Assembly (NCBI RefSeq): GCF_030816855.1
Contig: NZ_JAUSYK010000001.1
Coordinates: 3,472,001-3,536,000 of the forward strand
Direction: 5' to 3'
DNA from: Arthrobacter sp. B3I4
Lineage (GTDB): Bacteria; Actinomycetota; Actinomycetes; Actinomycetales; Micrococcaceae
Length of the DNA: 64,000 nucleotides
The translations under genes were made by a program, and so were the position numbers. Of the stretch, positions 1 through 7,591 are shown in pieces; position 1 is the first letter of the stretch, and each line of letters begins with the position of its first letter. A model generated the notes under the pieces. That model was not told where the DNA came from. It saw only the letters and a program-made list of their open reading frames with translations, and ran no database searches.

Positions 1-28
1 GATGACTTCCGCCCGCAAGATTGCCTGA
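1..28 (+). CDS. C-terminal tail of sugar ABC transporter ATP-binding protein (partial)
   Basis: In the frame starting at base 2 the sequence reads MTSARKIA and stops with TGA at 26-28. A short tail of this kind closes the MmsA/GguA family of sugar ABC ATPases, and the next two genes are the permease and binding protein of such a system. Only eight residues are visible, so the call rests mainly on gene order. The gap of 43 bases to the permease start fits one operon. Confidence 0.45.
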
Positions 29-71
29 CTCTGGGCCATCCAGAACATTCCGGACAACAAGGACTGACACA

Positions 72-1340
72 ATGAACGCGCTCAAGAAGCTCTTTGGCGG
101 CAACACCCGCCAATTCGGCATGATCTTCGCCCTGGTTGCGCTGATCATCTTCTTCCAGATTTTCACCGAGGGCCGCACGCTCACCCCGGGCAACGTCATC
201 AACCTCTTCAACGGCAACTCCTACATCCTGATCCTCGCGATCGGCATGGTGCTGGTGATCATCGCCGGCCACATCGACCTCTCGGTCGGTTCCGTCGCGG
301 CGTTCGTGGGCGTCAGCGTCGCCCTGATGCTCCGCGACTGGGGCATCCCGTGGTACCTGGGCATCCTCTTCGGCCTGCTGCTCGGCGCCCTCATCGGCGC
401 ATGGCAGGGGTTCTGGACGGCCTACGTAGGGATCCCGGCCTTCATCGTCACACTGGCCGGCATGCTCCTCTTCCGCGGCTTCAACCAGTACGTCGGCAAG
501 TCCAACACCATTCCGGTTTCCAGTGATTTCCAGTACATCGGGTCCGGTTACCTGCCCGAGGTCGGGCCCAACACCGGCTACAACAACCTCACCGTGCTGC
601 TGGGCCTGCTCGGGGTCGCGTTCGTGATCTTCAGCGAGATGCGCTCGCGCCGCAAGGCCAAGGCCCTCGGCGCCGAGGTTCCTGAAACCTGGGTGACCGT
701 GACCAAGCTCGTCCTGATCTGCGCGGCCATCCTGTACGCGACGTACCTGTTCGCGACCGGCCGCCCCGGTACCTCCTTCCCGATCCCGGGCCTAATCCTG
801 GCAGTCCTGGTCCTGATCTACGGCTTCATCTCCTCCAAGACCATCATCGGCCGGCACGTCTACGCCGTCGGCGGCAACCGCCACGCGGCTGAGCTCTCCG
901 GTGTCCAGTCCAAGAAGGTCAACTTCCTGGTCATGATGAACATGTCCATCCTGGCCGGCCTGGCCGGCATGATCTTCGTCGGCCGCTCCACCGCTTCCGG
1001 CCCGTTCGACGGCGTCGGCTGGGAACTCGACGCCATTGCGGCCGTCTTCATCGGCGGCGCCGCGGTGACCGGCGGCGTCGGCACCGTGATCGGCTCGATC
1101 GTTGGTGGCTTGGTGATGGCCGTCCTGAACAACGGCCTGCAGCTCCTCGGCGTCGGCGCCGACCTGACCCAGATCATCAAGGGCCTGGTGCTCCTGATCG
1201 CCGTCGCCTTCGACGTCTACAACAAGACCCAGGGCAAGAAGTCGATCATCGGCATGATGATGAAGAACTTCGGCCGCGGCAGCGAAAACCGCCCCGACGA
1301 GACCACTTCCACCAAAGAGGTTATTGCCAAGGAAGCCTGA
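72..1340 (+). CDS. Multiple-monosaccharide ABC transporter permease (MmsB/GguB/XylH type)
   Basis: Inner-membrane permease of 422 residues for sugar import. It has about ten hydrophobic segments and the typical loop GHIDLSVGSVAAF near residue 70, plus AVGGNRHAAELSG before the last transmembrane group, both characteristic of the BPD_transp_2 sugar permeases. The start is ATG at 72 because AAGGA at 59-63 precedes it by eight bases; an in-frame TTG at 21 lacks a Shine-Dalgarno and would add 17 unconserved residues. Downstream comes the cognate binding protein after 59 bases, so ATPase, permease and binding protein form one operon. The closest known systems are GguAB-ChvE and XylFGH; the exact sugar cannot be read from the sequence. 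Confidence 0.93.
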   Translation: MNALKKLFGGNTRQFGMIFALVALIIFFQIFTEGRTLTPGNVINLFNGNSYILILAIGMVLVIIAGHIDLSVGSVAAFVGVSVALMLRDWGIPWYLGILFGLLLGALIGAWQGFWTAYVGIPAFIVTLAGMLLFRGFNQYVGKSNTIPVSSDFQYIGSGYLPEVGPNTGYNNLTVLLGLLGVAFVIFSEMRSRRKAKALGAEVPETWVTVTKLVLICAAILYATYLFATGRPGTSFPIPGLILAVLVLIYGFISSKTIIGRHVYAVGGNRHAAELSGVQSKKVNFLVMMNMSILAGLAGMIFVGRSTASGPFDGVGWELDAIAAVFIGGAAVTGGVGTVIGSIVGGLVMAVLNNGLQLLGVGADLTQIIKGLVLLIAVAFDVYNKTQGKKSIIGMMMKNFGRGSENRPDETTSTKEVIAKEA

Positions 1341-1399
1341 GCAGTTTCCCCACGAACCCCCGATACTCCGAACACCATCTAAAGAAAGTGAACCAAGCA

Positions 1400-2497
1400 A
1401 TGCAACTGATTGGTAAAGCAGGAAAGGCAGCAGCGATCGCTGCTATTGCGGCACTGGCGCTGACAGCCTGCGGCCGTTCCGACAGCGGAACTTCCGGTGG
1501 CGCTAGTGGCGGCGAGGCGTTCCCCAAGGACTCCTCGATCGGCGTCGCGCTCCCGCAGAAGACCAGTGAAAACTGGGTGCTGGCCGAGAAGCTGTTCAAC
1601 GACGGGCTCACCAAGGCCGGGTTCAAGGCAGACGTGCAGTTCGCCAACGGCGGCGTCTCGGAGCAGCAGAACCAGATCAGCGCCATGGTCACCAAGGGCG
1701 CCAAGGTCATCATCGTGGGCGCCATTGACGGCGCGCAGCTGGGCACCCAGCTCAAGCAGGCCAAGGACTCCGGCGCGACCATCATCGCCTACGACCGTCT
1801 GCTGCTGAACACCGAGAACGTCGACTACTACGTCGCTTACGACAACTTCAAGGTCGGCGAACTGCAGGGCCAGGCCCTGCTGGACGGCATGAAGGCCAAG
1901 AAGCCCACCGGCCCGTACAACATCGAACTGTTCGCCGGTTCCCCGGATGACGCCAACGCGAAGGTCTTCTTCGACGGCGCCATGAAGGTGCTCCAGCCCA
2001 AGATCGACGACGGCACCCTGGTCATCAAGTCCGGCCAGAAGTCCTTCGAGCAGGCCGTGACCCAGGGCTGGAAGGCAGAGAACGCCCAGCGCCGTGCCGA
2101 TACCCTGCTCACCGGCAGCTACGGCAGCGCCCCGCTGGACGGCGTACTGTCCCCGAACGACACGCTGGCCCGTGCAGTCCTGACCTCGGTCAAGGCCGCC
2201 GGCAAGCCGCTGCCCGTCATCACCGGCCAGGACTCCGAAGTTGAGTCGGTCAAGTCCATCATGGCTGGCGAGCAGTACTCCACCATCAACAAGGACACCC
2301 GCAAGCTCGTTGAGCACGCGATCACCATGGTCAAGGACATCCAGGCCGGCAAGAAGCCTGAGATCAACGACGACAAGTCCTACAACAACAAGGTCAAGAC
2401 CGTCCCGGCCTTCCTGCTGGAGCCGGTCATTGTGACCAAGGAAAACGTCAAGACGGCTTACGTCGACGATCCGGTACTCGGACCGATCACCAAGTAG
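1400..2497 (+). CDS. Sugar ABC transporter substrate-binding lipoprotein (ChvE/XylF-like)
   Basis: Extracytoplasmic solute-binding protein, 365 residues. The N-terminus has a signal peptide ending in the lipobox LTAC near residue 23, so it should be anchored to the membrane by a lipidated Cys. The body is a periplasmic-binding-protein type 1 fold with IGVALPQKTSENW at the start and VLSPNDTLARAV and ITGQDSEVESVKS later, as in ChvE and related binding proteins. A GTG at 1388 is in frame and would add four residues; ATG at 1400 is preferred for the AAAGAAAG upstream, though either is possible. It follows the permease and is followed by a strong terminator, making it the last gene of the transport operon. 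Confidence 0.93.
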   Translation: MQLIGKAGKAAAIAAIAALALTACGRSDSGTSGGASGGEAFPKDSSIGVALPQKTSENWVLAEKLFNDGLTKAGFKADVQFANGGVSEQQNQISAMVTKGAKVIIVGAIDGAQLGTQLKQAKDSGATIIAYDRLLLNTENVDYYVAYDNFKVGELQGQALLDGMKAKKPTGPYNIELFAGSPDDANAKVFFDGAMKVLQPKIDDGTLVIKSGQKSFEQAVTQGWKAENAQRRADTLLTGSYGSAPLDGVLSPNDTLARAVLTSVKAAGKPLPVITGQDSEVESVKSIMAGEQYSTINKDTRKLVEHAITMVKDIQAGKKPEINDDKSYNNKVKTVPAFLLEPVIVTKENVKTAYVDDPVLGPITK

Positions 2498-2516
2498 TTC
2501 AACGGCTTGACACCAA

Positions 2517-2565
2517 GGCCCCGGCTCCTCGCAATGACCAGTTCATTCGGGGGGCCGGGGCTTTT
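2517..2565 (+). terminator. Rho-independent terminator of the sugar ABC operon
   Basis: GCCCCGGC at 2518-2525 pairs with GCCGGGGC at 2554-2561 and is followed by TTTT. It lies 20 bases after the stop codon of the binding protein. Confidence 0.85.
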
Positions 2566-2608
2566 CCGTGAAGCGAAGCCCGCCGGGCCCGGGTGAGAGG
2601 ATGGCAGC

Positions 2609-3679
2609 ATGACTGCGCCCATCGCCACGCCCTGGCTGTCCACCCAACTCGACCAGGACCCGCGGACGGCCACCGGTTCCCGGTTGCGCTGGGGCGTCAT
2701 CGCCACCGGCGGCATCGCCGCCGCGGTGACCCGTGACCTGGAGCTGCTGGCGGACGCGGAACTGTACGCGGTGTCCTCCCGCAGCCAGGCCGCTGCAGAC
2801 GCGTTCGCCGCGGACTACGGTTTCGCGAAGGCCTACGGTGACCAGGACGGCGTGACCGGCTACGCCCGGCTGCTGGCCAACGACGCCGTCGACGTCGTCT
2901 ACGTCGCCACGCCGCACGCCCAGCACCATGCGATCGCCAAGGCGGCCCTCAACGCCGGAAAGCACGTGCTGTGCGAGAAGGCGTTCACGATCAACGCCCG
3001 GGAAGCCGCCGAGCTCGTGGAGCTGGCGCGGACCAGGGGCCTGTTCCTGATGGAAGCCATGTGGAGCCGGTTCCTGCCCAGCATGCAGCGGGCCTTCGAG
3101 ATCGCCGCGTCGGGCGAGATCGGCGAGGTCAAGTGGGTCGGGGCCGATCTGGGCTTCCCGGCGCCCTACTCCCCCACCTCCCGACTCTGGGCGCCGCGGG
3201 ACGGCGGCGGCGCGCTGCTGGACATCACCATCTACCCGCTGTTGTGGGCACTCGGTACGCTGGGCTTCCCGCAGACGGTCAGTGCCACCGGCTGGCTCAA
3301 CGACGCTGGCGTGGACGCCCAGAACGCGCTGACCCTCGGCTACCACCATGGCGCCCAGGCGCAGCTGACGTCTTCGCTCCTGGCCCACGGCCCGCGCGCC
3401 GCTACTGTTGCCGGCAGTGGAGGCTTCCTGCAGAGCCTTGGCTCGGTCAACAATCCCACGGAACTGCTGGTCCGGGTCGGCTTCGACGAGCCACGGATCG
3501 AGCGGTTCAGCGCTGTCGGACGCGGCTACAGCTATGAACTGCGCGAAGTCACCCGATGCATCCAGCAGGGCCTCACAGAGAGCCCGGTGATGCCACTGGA
3601 GGAATCGCTGGACACCATGCGGTTGTTCGACGGCGTCCGCGCACAGCTGGGCGTGAGCTACCCCAACGACCTGCACTAG
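2609..3679 (+). CDS. Gfo/Idh/MocA family NAD(P)-dependent oxidoreductase
   Basis: Cytoplasmic dehydrogenase of 356 residues. The N-terminal Rossmann domain starts at WGVIATGGIAAAVTRDL (about residue 30) and includes DVVYVATPHAQHHA and the family signature GKHVLCEKAFTINAREA with the catalytic Lys. The C-terminal domain has the ligand region FLMEAMWSRFLP and GGGALLDITIYPL. Such enzymes oxidise cyclic sugars or polyols, e.g. trans-1,2-dihydrobenzenediol dehydrogenase and glucose-fructose oxidoreductase relatives. GAGAGG at 2595-2600 precedes ATG 2609. Position behind a sugar transporter suggests action on imported sugar, but a terminator separates them, so the link is inference. Confidence 0.9.
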   Translation: MTAPIATPWLSTQLDQDPRTATGSRLRWGVIATGGIAAAVTRDLELLADAELYAVSSRSQAAADAFAADYGFAKAYGDQDGVTGYARLLANDAVDVVYVATPHAQHHAIAKAALNAGKHVLCEKAFTINAREAAELVELARTRGLFLMEAMWSRFLPSMQRAFEIAASGEIGEVKWVGADLGFPAPYSPTSRLWAPRDGGGALLDITIYPLLWALGTLGFPQTVSATGWLNDAGVDAQNALTLGYHHGAQAQLTSSLLAHGPRAATVAGSGGFLQSLGSVNNPTELLVRVGFDEPRIERFSAVGRGYSYELREVTRCIQQGLTESPVMPLEESLDTMRLFDGVRAQLGVSYPNDLH

Positions 3680-3862
3680 CGGCGCACCGGAGGAACTCCG
3701 GGAAAGCCTGGTCCGGGCGGCCGACGGCGGGCGGAACCAGCGCGGCGGGCGGACGACGAGTCTGCCCTGCGGAGAACGGTCCCGTTTCCTCTGGACTCGC
3801 CCCCACCCTCGGATCTACTCTATAGACCAATCGTCGAACTTATTCGGGGAGGGGTGTTGCGC

Positions 3863-5254
3863 ATGCGCTTGCCAACGAACCCTTCCGCCCTGCTCCGGAC
3901 CCTCCGGCGGCTGCTGCTGGCGGCCGCGGCCGGTCTAGCGTGGCTGGCGCTTTCGGCCGGAGCAGCGAATGCCGACGGCCTCACGGCAACCAAGGCTGTT
4001 GCGAGTGCTCCGGTCGCCAGTTTCGCCACCATGATCCAGCTGCCCATGACGGATGAAGCCCTGGAGCTCGGTTCGCCGGCACCGCCTGCCCCCTCGGCCA
4101 CCCCGACGCTGCTCGCCTCCGCTGTGCCCGCTCCAGCATCATCGACTGACCCGACCCTGGCCGTACAGCCCGCCGCGACGTTCGCTCCGATGCCGTTGTC
4201 CACCGCCGCCCCGACAGCCGAAACGCTCACCGCCCCGCAGCCGGCCCCGACAGCCACCATAAGTCCCGTGGCGGCACCGCCGGCTGCGCAGCCGTCACCG
4301 ACGTCCGCCCCGGCGCCTGACCCCACCGCTCCGTCCGCTCCGGCTCCCACCCCGCCGCCGACGTCCGTGCCCGCCCCGGCGCCGGCGTCGCCGACGCCTG
4401 CTCCTGCGCCGCCCACGACACAGGCTCCAGCGCCCGCTCCAACGACGCCGGCACCGAGCCCGGCCGCCCCCGCACCTGCCCCCACTGATTCGGCCACACC
4501 GGCACCCAGCCCCACTGCCCCGGCGACCAACCCGGCCACGCTCCCCGGGACCTCGCCGGGCGTCCCGGTCATTCAGCCCACGCCAACCCCCAGCCTTCCC
4601 GGCACCCTGCCGGCGCCGGGTACGACCTCCGGCGCAACTCCGCCGGCTCCGCCGACAACCCCGGCGCCCGGCACCGCGCCTGCTGCCCCTGGCCCCACGG
4701 CTCCTGAGACGCCGACGACCGCGCCCCACCAGGCAGGCCCTTCACCCGCGCCCCTGGTTCTGCCCCTGGAAACCATGGCGGCGGTCGCCCCGGCACCCGA
4801 TCCGCCGCAGGCGTGCGGCACCAGCCAGCAACGCGTCATGACCGAATCAGCGGCCCACCCCGCTTACGCCGCAGCGCACTCCGCATACACCCCGGTGCTG
4901 GTCCTTCCGGAGCCGCAGGGCGCCGGAACCCCTGCCGGTGCACAGCCGCCGGGCAGCGCTGTGCCCGCAAGCCCTGCTCCGGCCGGCGACAACCCGGCGG
5001 GGGAACCGGCCGGCAACGGTAACGGACCGCTCCCCTTGGGCGGCGGAACCGGCCTTCCTGCACCGAATGCGCTTCCGGCTACACCGGGCTCCGGGTCCGG
5101 CAGCGGTTCCACCGCCGGCGGGACGCCAGGCGCCGCTGCCTGGCTGCCCGATGCCATCTTCTTTGTCCCCCCTCTCGGTGCCGACCCAATCAGCGGCCAG
5201 CTACAGCACGTCCATTCTGCTGTTGCCGCTGATCCCGGATCTTCTCCTGACTAG
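3863..5254 (+). CDS. Pro/Ala/Thr-rich secreted protein of unknown function
   Basis: 463 residues. Residues 1-37 form a Sec signal peptide (basic start, hydrophobic core LLLAAAAGLAWLALSAGAA, cleavage likely after ANA). From about residue 70 to 300 the sequence is almost only Pro, Ala, Thr and Ser with repeated APAP and PTAP units, as in wall-spanning or O-glycosylated stalks. The C-terminal third is less biased and ends WLPDAIFF ... ADPGSSPD. There is no LPXTG sorting signal or terminal membrane helix. ATG 3863 is chosen because GGGGAGGGG precedes it at 3846-3854; a GTG at 3854 overlaps that site. I do not recognise a family; the function is unknown. Confidence 0.75.
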   Translation: MRLPTNPSALLRTLRRLLLAAAAGLAWLALSAGAANADGLTATKAVASAPVASFATMIQLPMTDEALELGSPAPPAPSATPTLLASAVPAPASSTDPTLAVQPAATFAPMPLSTAAPTAETLTAPQPAPTATISPVAAPPAAQPSPTSAPAPDPTAPSAPAPTPPPTSVPAPAPASPTPAPAPPTTQAPAPAPTTPAPSPAAPAPAPTDSATPAPSPTAPATNPATLPGTSPGVPVIQPTPTPSLPGTLPAPGTTSGATPPAPPTTPAPGTAPAAPGPTAPETPTTAPHQAGPSPAPLVLPLETMAAVAPAPDPPQACGTSQQRVMTESAAHPAYAAAHSAYTPVLVLPEPQGAGTPAGAQPPGSAVPASPAPAGDNPAGEPAGNGNGPLPLGGGTGLPAPNALPATPGSGSGSGSTAGGTPGAAAWLPDAIFFVPPLGADPISGQLQHVHSAVAADPGSSPD

Positions 5255-5343
5255 TAGGGCCGTTCTCTGCCATTTCGCTGCGCAGAGCACGGTCCTTCGG
5301 GTTGCCATGTGCGCCCGCCATCAGTCATTCAGGAGAACTTCCT

Positions 5344-5502
5344 ATGGACACCACCGTCCGCCACCGGTTTCCCGGCACCCCCGTCCGTCGTAGGCGCACC
5401 GTCTCAGCGCCTTCCGCGGCCGGGCGCATGACATCAGGTGGCACACCCCTGCAGCGTCGCCGCACCCCTGTGATACCCCCCACCGCGGAACGCCCCCCGT
5501 AG
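5344..5502 (+). CDS. Possible small basic protein (52 aa)
   Basis: ATG 5344 is preceded by AGGAG at 5331-5335 with eight bases spacing, a strong Shine-Dalgarno. The product is rich in Arg, Pro and Thr (MDTTVRHRFPGTPVRRRRTV at the start) and has no recognisable domain or signal peptide. The ribosome binding site is the only real support; composition is typical of spurious high-GC ORFs. Confidence 0.35.
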   Translation: MDTTVRHRFPGTPVRRRRTVSAPSAAGRMTSGGTPLQRRRTPVIPPTAERPP

Positions 5503-5671
5503 CGCGTCCCGCTCCTGTCCAGGTCCACTTGGCCGCCGGAGCGAAGTCGTTGGTTCCGCTGGGGGATCCAACGGCCTCGCAAGCACCGGCGAGTATCCTG
5601 ACTCTCCATACGAAAGGTGCCCACAGAACCAGCAAACGACAGCTAAGCGATACCGGCCATGCTGAAACAAG

Positions 5672-5700
5672 TTGCCAGTACCCTTATCATTCTTTAGGGG
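5672..5700 (+). promoter_or_regulatory. Predicted sigma-70-type promoter of the Ser/Thr kinase operon
   Basis: TTGCCA at 5672-5677 and TAGGGG at 5695-5700 are separated by 17 bases. Transcription would start near 5707, giving a leader of about 30 bases before the GTG start at 5739. Confidence 0.5.
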
Positions 5701-5738
5701 ACGCCATCCCGGCGTCGACCTAAAGGATGGGAAATACC

Positions 5739-7001
5739 GTGGACGTTACGCCCAGTGAGGTCACGACCGAGATGTTGAGCGGTCGCTACCGGCTGGGACG
5801 AGTCCTCGGCAGGGGCGGCATGGCCTCCGTGTACACGGCCCGGGACGAAAACCTGGGCCGTGACGTGGCCCTCAAGCTCTTCGCGCCGCAGTCAGCGGAC
5901 GTCGACGAGCTCAAGCGCCAGCAGGCGGAGATCGAGCTTTTGGCCACGTTGAACCACCCGAGCCTGGTGACCCTGTTCGACGCCGGCACGGATACGCGAG
6001 TCCCGGAGGAGCCACGGCCCTTCCTGACCATGGAACTGGTGGAGGGCCAGGACCTCCGCAGCAGGATCCGTCACAGCCCGGTGCCCCTGGATGAACTCGC
6101 CGTGATCGGCGCCGGCCTGGCCGATGCCCTCGCCTACGTCCACTCCCTGGGGATCATCCATCGCGACATTAAGCCCGCCAATGTCCTGCTGGTTCATGCA
6201 CGGCCCGGGGAACCGGTGAGGCCCAAACTGACTGATTTCGGTATTGCGCGGATCATTGACGGAACGCGCCTGACCGCCACCGGCACGATGGTGGGGACGG
6301 CAGCGTACCTCAGCCCGGAACAGGCCCGCGGCGCCGACATGGGCCCCGCGAGCGACATTTACTCCCTCGGCTTGGTGCTGCTGGAGTGCATCAAGGGTTC
6401 GGTGGAGTACCCGGGAAGCGCCGTTGAGTCGGCTGTGGCCCGCCTGCACCGCGCGCCGGTCGTTCCGGACAGCGTCCCGGCAGAGTGGGCGCAGCTGATC
6501 AGGGCCATGACCGCGCTGGACCCGTTCGAACGCCCCGCCGCGGCCGAACTGGAGGCAGCCCTTCGCCAGGCGCTGGTGTCCCCGGAGTCCCTCCCAGGCC
6601 CGCTGGTTGAGGAACGCACCCGTGTCCTGCCCGCTCCCCCGGCCCGTCCGCCGCGTGCCGTTGTTGATACAGCGCAGAACGCTGTGCCGCACACTGCATT
6701 GGCAGCAGGTTATGGCCCTGCCGAGGCGACCCGTGCCCAGCACGCGCTCACCCCGGACGTAGAACCGCGCCGTCGATCCCCCGGCCGCGCAGGGTCCTCC
6801 CGCAAGCCGACTGGTCTGCGTCACGCTCGCCGGCGCAGCAGGATCGCCGTGGTTCTGGCCGCGCTGGCGCTTCTGGCGGCAGCCGCCGTCGTCGTCTCCT
6901 TCGCGCTCCCGAGGCCAGCCGCCGTCGTCCCCTCCTACCCGGCCGTCAGCGGCGACGTGGGCGAACACCTGAAGCAGCTACAGAGGAGTGTGCAGCCATG
7001 A
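5739..7001 (+). CDS. Membrane-anchored Ser/Thr protein kinase (PknB-type catalytic domain)
   Basis: 420-residue Hanks-type kinase. The catalytic domain begins YRLGRVLGRGGMASVY (glycine loop), with ALKLF supplying the ATP-binding Lys, HRDIKPANVLL the catalytic loop, DFGIAR the metal-binding Asp, and YLSPEQARG the activation/P+1 segment. A Pro-rich linker of about 100 residues follows, then one transmembrane helix near residues 368-390 and a 29-residue outside tail. PASTA sensor repeats are absent. GTG 5739 is preferred to ATG 5727 because AAGGA lies 11 bases upstream of the GTG and nothing suitable precedes the ATG. Its stop overlaps the start of the lipoprotein gene (ATGA), so the two are translationally coupled. 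Confidence 0.93.
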   Translation: MDVTPSEVTTEMLSGRYRLGRVLGRGGMASVYTARDENLGRDVALKLFAPQSADVDELKRQQAEIELLATLNHPSLVTLFDAGTDTRVPEEPRPFLTMELVEGQDLRSRIRHSPVPLDELAVIGAGLADALAYVHSLGIIHRDIKPANVLLVHARPGEPVRPKLTDFGIARIIDGTRLTATGTMVGTAAYLSPEQARGADMGPASDIYSLGLVLLECIKGSVEYPGSAVESAVARLHRAPVVPDSVPAEWAQLIRAMTALDPFERPAAAELEAALRQALVSPESLPGPLVEERTRVLPAPPARPPRAVVDTAQNAVPHTALAAGYGPAEATRAQHALTPDVEPRRRSPGRAGSSRKPTGLRHARRRSRIAVVLAALALLAAAAVVVSFALPRPAAVVPSYPAVSGDVGEHLKQLQRSVQP

Positions 7002-7576
7002 GCGGCGGCAACAAACGACGGTGGAATTCGGCGCTGGCGGGGTCCCTGCTGACAGCAGCCCTGGTTGCCGGCTCGCTCGCCAGCTGCGCCTCGGGTCCCG
7101 AGCTCGACGGAGTTGCCGCCCAACAGCTGCAGTCGCAAGTTCTGGCCGTCACTGAAGCGGCAGCCGCCGAGGACTCCGCCGGCGCGCTGAAACTGCTGGA
7201 CGAACTGGTCGCGAAGCTGGACGCAGCAGCGGCGGACGGAAAGGTCTCGTTCAAGCGCCACCAAAGCATCAAGGCTTCCATCGACGCGGTTCGTGCTGAT
7301 TTCACCGCCAAAATTGCTCAACAGCAGGCAGCCGCCAAGGCGGCCGCGGACCAAGCGGCCAAAGCAAAGCAAGAGGCAGAAGCCAAGGCGGCCGCGGAGC
7401 AGGCAGCGGCACAGCAGGCGGCCGCGGACCAGGCGGCGGCAGACCAGGCGGCGGCAGCTGCGGCCGCCGCCGCTGCTGCCGCAGCACAACAGGCCGCCGC
7501 CCCCGCACCTGATCCCTCCCCTGCCGAGCCTGGCCAGAAAGGCAGAGACAAGGGAAAGAACAAGGGCGGAGGCTAA
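6998..7576 (+). CDS. Ala-rich lipoprotein coupled to the kinase
   Basis: 192 residues. A signal peptide ends in the lipobox SLASC near residue 29, so the mature protein should be lipid-anchored outside the membrane. A helical segment (residues 35-105) is followed by a very Ala/Gln/Lys-rich stretch with repeated AAADQAA units, likely a long helix or coiled coil, and a Lys/Gly tail. Such proteins are often labelled mucin-associated surface proteins on composition alone. The ATGA overlap with the upstream kinase suggests equimolar production; a role as extracytoplasmic partner of the kinase is inference. Confidence 0.8.
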   Translation: MSGGNKRRWNSALAGSLLTAALVAGSLASCASGPELDGVAAQQLQSQVLAVTEAAAAEDSAGALKLLDELVAKLDAAAADGKVSFKRHQSIKASIDAVRADFTAKIAQQQAAAKAAADQAAKAKQEAEAKAAAEQAAAQQAAADQAAADQAAAAAAAAAAAAAQQAAAPAPDPSPAEPGQKGRDKGKNKGGG

Positions 7577-7591
7577 AGCGCCCCGGACCGC

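Larger units (their letters stand above)
5255..5738 (+). other. Intergenic stretch with one possible small ORF and the kinase promoter
   Basis: 484 bases between the secreted protein and the kinase. It holds the candidate small ORF at 5344-5502 and the promoter at 5672-5700. I see no RNA gene or convincing terminator in the remainder. Confidence 0.6.
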
